Assembly: GCA_934130235.1 (NCBI GenBank)
Contig: CAKOXU010000027.1
Coordinates: 1 to 11,278, forward strand
Length of the DNA stretch: 11,278 nucleotides
Direction of reading: 5' to 3'
Source of the DNA: an uncultured Bacilli bacterium
Lineage (GTDB): Bacteria > Bacillota_I > Bacilli_A > RF39 > UBA660
The stretch's first letter is position 1. Each line of letters begins with the position of its first letter. A program made the position numbers and the translations under genes. The notes under the pieces were generated by a model. The model saw only the letters and a program-made list of their open reading frames with translations. It ran no database searches and had not been told where the DNA came from. Shown piece after piece: positions 7,459 to 11,278 of this stretch.

Positions 7459-8214
7459 TTATCTTTCTCCTTTTATAAAATCATCTATTATTTTATTATA
7501 TACCTTACAATCTTTTAACTTATATATTTTATCATCTAAAGTAAATACTTTTCCTTCAACTATATATTTATCAATATTTTTAATGTGCATACTATATCCT
7601 ATTTTATAATCTATATCTTTACCAATTATACTTTTTATTTCATATTCATTAAAATAGTTTCTATCTCTACTTACAGAGTTATTTAAAAGAATCTTATAAT
7701 TATTTGCTTGCATATCATTTAAAATAGCTACTACACTTCTCATGTTCTTTAAATTCATAGAATCATTATTAATAACATATAGAATTGTATCACTGTTATC
7801 AAACGCTAATAAATTAATATCATTTAACATATGATTTGTATCTATTAAAACAACATCATATTTTACAATAGCTTTATAAAGTATTGTGTTTATTATTCTA
7901 CTATTAATTTTTTTAGCATTTCTCAAGTCTTTGACACTAGGAAGCACATCAATAAAATCATTATACTTGTATACATAATCAGATATATTGCCAAAATTTT
8001 TATTGGATATATCTTCAAATAAATTATAAATATCTACTTTATAATCAACATTCATCATCGCACATACACTGCTGCCATAAAAATCCAAATCAATTATTAA
8101 AGTTTTTTTACCCATCTTAGATAAAATACCTGCTAAAGATATAAGCGTAGTAGTTTTTCCTACTCCACCCTTTACAGATGTAACAGTTAAAACTTTTGCT
8201 TTATTTAATGCCAT
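7459..8214 (-). CDS. cpaE: CpaE/TadZ-like ATPase (ParA/MinD family)
   Basis: This is a P-loop ATPase of the deviant Walker A type. It has KGGVGKTTT (15-23) with the signature lysine at 15, the A' stretch LIIDLDFYGSSV (39-50) and the Walker B-like YDVVLIDT (119-126). Family members in Tad loci place the pilus machine in the cell and help organise the CpaF motor. At 251 residues it lacks the N-terminal receiver-like domain found in proteobacterial CpaE/TadZ, so it is essentially the bare ATPase. No C-terminal amphipathic MinD-type membrane helix is obvious. AAGGGA lies 9 bases before the ATG, inside the end of the preceding pseudopilin gene. Position directly before cpaF and after the TadE genes argues against a chromosome-partition ParA or a division MinD. 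Confidence 0.86.
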   Translation of the reverse strand: MALNKAKVLTVTSVKGGVGKTTTLISLAGILSKMGKKTLIIDLDFYGSSVCAMMNVDYKVDIYNLFEDISNKNFGNISDYVYKYNDFIDVLPSVKDLRNAKKINSRIINTILYKAIVKYDVVLIDTNHMLNDINLLAFDNSDTILYVINNDSMNLKNMRSVVAILNDMQANNYKILLNNSVSRDRNYFNEYEIKSIIGKDIDYKIGYSMHIKNIDKYIVEGKVFTLDDKIYKLKDCKVYNKIIDDFIKGER

Positions 8215-8218
8215 ATAA

Positions 8219-8572
8219 TCATCCCTTTTTTATTTCTTTTGTACTATAATTACCATTATAGTTTATATTAATGATTTGATTCCTATTAAACATAATCCCG
8301 TCATATTTTATACTAAGACTAATACTTAGAACAGAAGAAGTAATATTTACATTTAAATCATTTAAATCATCGATATTTTTTCTAACTAAATCAGTAATGG
8401 TATCGCTAGTATAAGTATTTTTTAAAGAGTCTTTCATAATATATTTAACTTCACGTTCAGCGCTTACTTTCTTATATTGTAGCATTCCATAATCAGCAAC
8501 ATACATAAGAAGTAATATTATGAGTGGTATTACTATTACAAACACAACAAGAACTTGACCTTTATTGTTCAT
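8219..8572 (-). CDS. Second TadE/TadF-like pseudopilin
   Basis: This small protein of 117 residues has a class III-type prepilin start, MNNKGQVLVVFVIVIP, with cleavage expected after Gly5. A hydrophobic helix follows (about 6-27), then a polar head with no cysteines. It resembles the first TadE-like protein, but the +5 glutamate after the cleavage glycine, present there in GQALVEF, is replaced by valine (GQVLVVF). In type II systems, loss of this residue marks the tip subunit GspK, so a tip or initiating role is possible. The ATG overlaps the end of the upstream gene by 11 bases (ATGAACAATAA), which suggests translational coupling. TAGGA lies about 9 bases upstream. TadF is an alternative name; sequence alone does not separate them. 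Confidence 0.78.
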   Translation of the reverse strand: MNNKGQVLVVFVIVIPLIILLLMYVADYGMLQYKKVSAEREVKYIMKDSLKNTYTSDTITDLVRKNIDDLNDLNVNITSSVLSISLSIKYDGIMFNRNQIININYNGNYSTKEIKKG

Positions 8573-8900
8573 TTACTATTGTCCTATCGGCTTCTATCTC
8601 ATATGTTTTACCTAATACCGGTACCAACATAATAGATGTAATTTTAACGTTTTTCTTAACAATTATAGTAGTATAAGTATTATCTACTTTATATGAAATA
8701 TTCAAATTGTGCTTGCTTTTATAATTATCTATTTCAGACTTATTGTTTTCATATAAATCAGTAATCACTTCTAAATCATTTGTAAGTGAATACTTACTTA
8801 TTATTATAGTTCCAAAGTCTATCATACTTACTATAAGCATTATAACTATTGGCATTATAATAATAAATTCTACTAAAGCCTGACCCTTCTTATTATTCAT
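8562..8900 (-). CDS. tadE: TadE-like pseudopilin
   Basis: This is a minor pseudopilin of the Tad machine and the first gene of the operon. The N-terminus MNNKKGQALVEFIIIMPIVI has the hallmark of TadE: a short basic leader, cleavage after Gly6, Glu11 at position +5, Phe, then a hydrophobic helix (about residues 8-29). The remaining 80 residues form a polar beta-rich head with no cysteines. From the ATG at 8900 it is 112 residues. An in-frame GTG at 8909 would add three residues, but the only purine-rich site (GTAGAG) would be almost touching it, whereas it lies about 10 bases before the ATG. The ATG also matches the MNNK start of the next gene's product, suggesting that the two arose by duplication. 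Confidence 0.84.
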   Translation of the reverse strand: MNNKKGQALVEFIIIMPIVIMLIVSMIDFGTIIISKYSLTNDLEVITDLYENNKSEIDNYKSKHNLNISYKVDNTYTTIIVKKNVKITSIMLVPVLGKTYEIEADRTIVNEQ

Positions 8901-8927
8901 AATAATCACACTCTACCATTCTATTTA

Positions 8928-8936
8928 ATTATATCA
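8928..8936 (-). promoter_or_regulatory. Extended -10 promoter of the Tad operon
   Basis: On the minus strand TGATATAAT carries a perfect -10 (8928-8933) and the extended TG (8935-8936). It is identical to the element before the 290-residue gene. No good -35 lies at the usual distance (TATCTT at 8951-8956 is poor and falls inside the preceding terminator), so the extended -10 would have to compensate. The start would be near 8921, giving a leader of about 20 bases before the ATG at 8900. Confidence 0.62.
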
Positions 8937-8943
8937 AAAATAC

Positions 8944-8977
8944 AAAAAAAAAGATAGACATATATTTATCTTTTTTT
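8944..8977 (-). terminator. Rho-independent terminator after the DNA glycosylase gene
   Basis: The arms at 8946-8956 (AAAAAAAGATA on plus) and 8967-8977 are exact complements around a 10-base loop. On the minus strand the stem ends in a T run (8944-8952). It overlaps the last bases of the glycosylase stop codon and separates that gene from the Tad operon promoter about 10 bases further on. The stem is mostly A/T with a single G-C pair, so read-through into the Tad operon is plausible. Confidence 0.72.
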
Positions 8978-9800
8978 ACTTATTTCTATTATAATTAAAA
9001 ATATATTGTATAGCAATACCACAGTACTGTTTATATTTACTATTAAAGTATTCAGAGATCTGGTTTTTGTTCTTCAATCCAAAGTTCTCTTTACAATATT
9101 TTAATACCCATGTATCAATTGGAAATACATCAAATCTATGATAGCTAAATAAAAGAATACAAGAGGCTACCTTAAGTCCTATACCTTTATTTAACATTAA
9201 ATATTTAATAGCCTCATCACTACTCATATTTTCTATTTCATTCAAATTACATAAGTTATCATTTATTCTTTTTATAGTACTACATAAATAAATATCTCTA
9301 AATCCTACTTTACACTCTTTAAAATCTTCTTTAGAAAGATTAATTAATTTATTTATAGGTGGAAATAAATAGTAATCTTTATTATTGAATATCATTCTTT
9401 CACCATATTTGCGCGCCAATAAATTAAGGGAATTTGTAATAGATGCAACTCTATTGTTTTGACTTATTATATATGATATAAGACATTCAAATGGATCTTG
9501 ATTAATTATTTTCATACCCTTATTAAATTCAACAATATCAGCAAAATTATCATATTTATTTAAAATATTATATATACTATCATAGTCATAGTTAAGATCA
9601 AAATAATCCTTAACGACATATTCTAAATTATCATATTTATTTGAATCTACAATTAAATAATCATTATCTTTATATACGCTAATTACTCGATCTTTTAAAA
9701 CGATTGTGTAAATATCATTATCTTTTGTATATCTAAATATTTGACCACAACTAATAGTAGAATCTAAATCAAAATAACTATTTAACTTTATTTTTATCAC
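8976..9800 (-). CDS. ogg: 8-oxoguanine DNA glycosylase/AP lyase, OGG1 type
   Basis: This base-excision repair enzyme removes 8-oxoguanine and nicks the resulting abasic site. At 274 residues it aligns along its length with the OGG1 family. The N-terminal beta domain carries CGQIFRY (18-24). ISQNNRVASIT (112-122) matches the SSNNNIARIT segment of OGG1. FPPINKLINLS (146-156) and the GFRDIYL stretch (166-172) follow. The helix-hairpin-helix is NKGIGLKVASC (204-214) with the predicted Schiff-base Lys210, and FPIDTW holds the catalytic Asp229. No iron-sulfur cysteine cluster is present, unlike MutY/Nth. The start is GTG at 9800: GAGGTG lies 4 bases before it, and the frame gives the expected N-terminus. 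It overlaps the upstream gene by 23 bases, so translation is probably coupled. Confidence 0.92.
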   Translation of the reverse strand: MIKIKLNSYFDLDSTISCGQIFRYTKDNDIYTIVLKDRVISVYKDNDYLIVDSNKYDNLEYVVKDYFDLNYDYDSIYNILNKYDNFADIVEFNKGMKIINQDPFECLISYIISQNNRVASITNSLNLLARKYGERMIFNNKDYYLFPPINKLINLSKEDFKECKVGFRDIYLCSTIKRINDNLCNLNEIENMSSDEAIKYLMLNKGIGLKVASCILLFSYHRFDVFPIDTWVLKYCKENFGLKNKNQISEYFNSKYKQYCGIAIQYIFNYNRNK

Positions 9801-11058
9801 TTTTCACCTCTTTATATATAACTTTACTAACAACATTAGAGTTCTTATATTTATAAGCACTTTCTAAAAACTCATAATATGTTCCAGGAGTTAAAATACC
9901 TGATAGCTTTATAATGTTAATACCCTCACCGCCTAAAATTGAATCAGTAAAAAGAGTACAATTACTACCAACTACAAAATACTTCTTAAATTTACCATTT
10001 TTAAATTTATAAAATTTAGCTTTAGTACTATTATACAATTTAGACGTATAATCTTTATTTTTTTCCGAAGATGAATGATAGTATGCACCCTTATACCACA
10101 AATAAGATTCATCAACAATATTTTTAAGTTTATTTCTTAATTTAGTTTCTTGCTCTTTAGATAAATCTATTCCAAAAGAAATTAATGTTTTTCTACCTTT
10201 AGTATTAACAAATTTAATATATTTGTCTCTAGGAACAACAAACATCACCCCATCACCTATTAGTGATTTTAAAAACCTAGATTTTTTATCATAATTACCA
10301 TATGAATATACATAATTATCAAAACATATATCTGTATGTCCAAATTGATTAAATCCATAATCAGACAAATGAATAAATATTTCTAAATTAGTAGTTCTAT
10401 TTTCCTTATCATCACCTAAATAGTAATCAATCTCTTTGTTAATTTTTTTCAAAACACCAAAAGGTATAAAAGCCTCCAAAAAGAGTGGTAAAGACATTCT
10501 TATATTCTTTTTTAATTTAATTTTATTCTTATAAGGAATAACTTCAGTTAAAAACAATATAAGTCTATTAAGTCCAAGCAAAATGCTATAAATACCAAAT
10601 AAAATCATAAGTGTATCAATACTATTAAGACTTAATTTTATAAATAAAAGTGCGAAAATATAGAAAAATATGCTTAAAACAAGATCAAAATAAATACGTG
10701 AGCAATTACTACTTTTATAAATAATAAATGTTACAAATTTAATAGATCCATTCAAAAACAAGTAAAAAGAAAATACAATTGGTAGTATAGATAATGGTAT
10801 AGTAGGAAAAATACAAAACATAATAATTAATACAATATTAATAAATATTTTAATAAATGTTTCTTTATTTCTCTTTATTCTTTTTCCAATAATAAAGTTT
10901 CCAATTAAACTTATAGTATAGATAGCATAAATAAGTATAAGTAAATCAGTAATATCTTTGTATAATCTATTAGATTCAAAAATGACAATAATACCCATAC
11001 ATATTATGCCTAATCCTGAAATAAGATTGTTAATTAAATATAAGTTTTTCCTTTTCAT
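9778..11058 (-). CDS. Six-helix membrane protein with a putative permuted papain-like hydrolase domain
   Basis: The N-terminal part (1-175) has six hydrophobic helices (about 8-28, 37-57, 68-86, 89-112, 123-141 and 148-171), arranged in pairs with short loops as in HdeD/DUF308-type membrane proteins. The C-terminal part (about 190-415) is soluble. It shows NQFGHTDICFDNYVYSYG (237-254) and later GSNCTLFTDSIL (364-375) and LTPGTYYEFL (389-398). A His in FGHT followed far downstream by a Cys in NCT is the order seen in permuted papain-like families such as DUF4105, so His241 and Cys367 are candidate catalytic residues. The basic stretch at 177-186 suggests that the hydrolase domain faces the cytoplasm if there are six helices. 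Substrate is unknown; a lipid, peptide or wall amide bond are all possible. A purine-rich GGATGTGG precedes the ATG. The gene overlaps the glycosylase gene by 23 bases. The gene is certain, the membrane domain likely, the hydrolase call moderate. Confidence 0.75.
   Translation of the reverse strand: MKRKNLYLINNLISGLGIICMGIIVIFESNRLYKDITDLLILIYAIYTISLIGNFIIGKRIKRNKETFIKIFINIVLIIMFCIFPTIPLSILPIVFSFYLFLNGSIKFVTFIIYKSSNCSRIYFDLVLSIFFYIFALLFIKLSLNSIDTLMILFGIYSILLGLNRLILFLTEVIPYKNKIKLKKNIRMSLPLFLEAFIPFGVLKKINKEIDYYLGDDKENRTTNLEIFIHLSDYGFNQFGHTDICFDNYVYSYGNYDKKSRFLKSLIGDGVMFVVPRDKYIKFVNTKGRKTLISFGIDLSKEQETKLRNKLKNIVDESYLWYKGAYYHSSSEKNKDYTSKLYNSTKAKFYKFKNGKFKKYFVVGSNCTLFTDSILGGEGINIIKLSGILTPGTYYEFLESAYKYKNSNVVSKVIYKEVKSDKNKVK
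9805..9810 (-). promoter_or_regulatory. Ribosome binding site supporting the GTG start of the glycosylase
   Basis: On the minus strand GAGGTG lies 4 bases before the GTG at 9800 and wholly inside the coding region of the upstream membrane protein gene. It decides the non-ATG start, since no ATG lies near the beginning of the conserved N-terminus. Confidence 0.7.
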
Positions 11059-11079
11059 AATGCCACATCCAATACAACA

Positions 11080-11108
11080 AGAATATCATATTTCTTACTT
11101 TTAGTCAA
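11080..11108 (-). promoter_or_regulatory. Promoter of the membrane protein - glycosylase pair
   Basis: On the minus strand TTGACT (11103-11108, 5 of 6) is followed by a 17-base spacer and TATTCT (11080-11085, 4 of 6), with an extended -10 TG at 11087-11088. The start would be near 11073, only about 15 bases before the ATG. It lies back-to-back with the tRNA promoter; the two -35 elements are 7 bases apart. Confidence 0.66.
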
Positions 11109-11115
11109 AAAAGTA

Positions 11116-11144
11116 TTGATATTTTATTAGATGTTTGTTATAAT
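11116..11144 (+). promoter_or_regulatory. Promoter of tRNA-Met
   Basis: TTGATA (11116-11121, 5 of 6) is followed by a 17-base spacer and a perfect TATAAT (11139-11144), with an extended -10 TG at 11136-11137. The start near 11151 leaves a 5' leader of about 7 bases for RNase P to remove. This is the best promoter in the window, as expected for a stable RNA. Confidence 0.85.
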
Positions 11145-11157
11145 GTTAATGTCTTAT

Positions 11158-11234
11158 GGCGATGTAGCTCAGTTGGCTAGAGCACACGGTTCATACCCGT
11201 GGTGTCGAGAGTTCGAATCTCCCCGTCGCTACCA
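11158..11234 (+). tRNA. tRNA-Met (CAT), elongator type, CCA encoded
   Basis: The 77-base cloverleaf has acceptor arms GGCGATG and CGTCGCT, a D stem GCTC/GAGC, an anticodon stem CACGG/CCGTG with anticodon CAT (11192-11194), a T loop TTCGAAT and an encoded CCA. The anticodon stem lacks the three G-C pairs of initiators (GGG/CCC). The body resembles the Bacillus elongator tRNA-Met, including the G1-U72 pair, rather than the lysidine-modified tRNA-Ile. The T stem GAGAG/CTCCC has one A-C mismatch at its second pair, where a G-U pair is usual in relatives. Confidence 0.94.
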
Positions 11235-11244
11235 ATAAGTTTTT

Positions 11245-11274
11245 AAAAAGACTCAAAAGAGTCTTTTTTGTTTT
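11245..11274 (+). terminator. Rho-independent terminator after tRNA-Met
   Basis: AAAAAGACTC (11245-11254) pairs perfectly with GAGTCTTTTT (11259-11268) around an AAAA loop, followed by further Ts (to 11274). It starts 10 bases past the CCA end, so the tRNA appears to be transcribed alone. Confidence 0.9.
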
Positions 11275-11278
11275 ATAT

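Larger units (their letters stand above)
1523..8900 (-). other. Predicted Tad pilus - murC - glycosidase operon
   Basis: Eight minus-strand genes follow one another with overlaps or gaps of 15 bases or less and no internal hairpin: two TadE-like genes, cpaE, cpaF/tadA, tadB, tadC, murC and the phosphodiester glycosidase gene. A promoter lies just before the first gene and a palindrome just after the last. Several ribosome binding sites lie inside the preceding gene, as expected for coupled translation. Co-transcription is inferred from spacing only; an internal promoter for murC inside tadC cannot be ruled out. Confidence 0.72.

Noticed and set aside
7459..8214. Chromosome-partition ParA or division-site MinD
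   Set aside because: The P-loop alone would allow these, but it sits between pseudopilin genes and cpaF with 1-4 base spacing and has no parB or minC neighbour.
8901..8909. GTG at 8909 as the start of the first TadE-like gene
   Set aside because: The only purine-rich site would be about one base from it, whereas spacing suits the ATG at 8900, which also gives a standard prepilin leader.
11158..11234. Initiator tRNA-fMet or lysidine-type tRNA-Ile(CAT)
   Set aside because: There are no three consecutive G-C pairs next to the anticodon loop and no C1-A72 mismatch. The body matches elongator tRNA-Met.
1..11278. Mycoplasma-type code with TGA read as Trp
   Set aside because: TGA ends several genes at their expected C-termini with the next gene starting at once (tadB, tadA, second TadE), and Trp is encoded by TGG.
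1..11278. CRISPR array, insertion sequence, prophage or attachment site
   Set aside because: No spaced direct repeats, transposase, integrase or terminal repeats were seen. The 3' end of the tRNA is not duplicated nearby.

Overview
The window is a strongly AT-rich bacterial chromosomal segment. TGA is used as a stop codon at several genes (tadB, tadA, the second TadE-like gene), so this is not a Mycoplasma-type genetic code. The organism makes peptidoglycan (murC), and its pilus genes are of the short type expected without an outer membrane. Together these suggest a low-GC monoderm of the Bacilli or their gut relatives (RF39/RFN20-like lineages). The lineage is an inference from style and content, not from a marker gene. 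Every protein gene reads on the minus strand; only the tRNA at the right end is on plus. The description below follows the direction of transcription, from right to left.

Right end (11278 to about 8940): a plus-strand elongator tRNA-Met has a clean promoter and terminator. Its promoter is back-to-back with that of a minus-strand pair. The first gene of the pair encodes a six-helix membrane protein with a C-terminal domain resembling permuted papain-like hydrolases. It overlaps by 23 bases the second gene, an OGG1-type 8-oxoguanine DNA glycosylase, and a hairpin terminator follows.

Centre (8900 to 1523): an apparent operon of eight genes with gaps of 15 bases or less, starting from an extended -10 promoter. 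Six genes encode a Tad-type (tight adherence, type IVc) pilus or secretion machine: two TadE-like pseudopilins, a CpaE/TadZ-like ATPase, the CpaF/TadA motor, and the TadB and TadC platform proteins. The last two genes concern the cell wall or envelope: murC and a membrane-anchored phosphodiester glycosidase (NAGPA domain). No Flp major pilin, prepilin peptidase or secretin is present in the window. The arrangement links envelope-spanning pilus assembly with wall synthesis or remodelling in one transcript.

Left end (1530 to 1): a 290-residue protein of unknown function has its own promoter, buried in a perfect palindrome that overlaps the end of the glycosidase gene. It ends in a terminator with a run of 19 Ts. 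Immediately beyond lies the 5' part of a type IV prepilin gene (FTLIE class) that runs off the left edge. The 19-base run appears to sit between the -35 and -10 elements of this pilin's promoter, which would make its expression open to slipped-strand phase variation. That is the most testable unusual feature in the window.

No intergenic stretch exceeds about 100 bases. No CRISPR array, insertion sequence or phage gene was seen.
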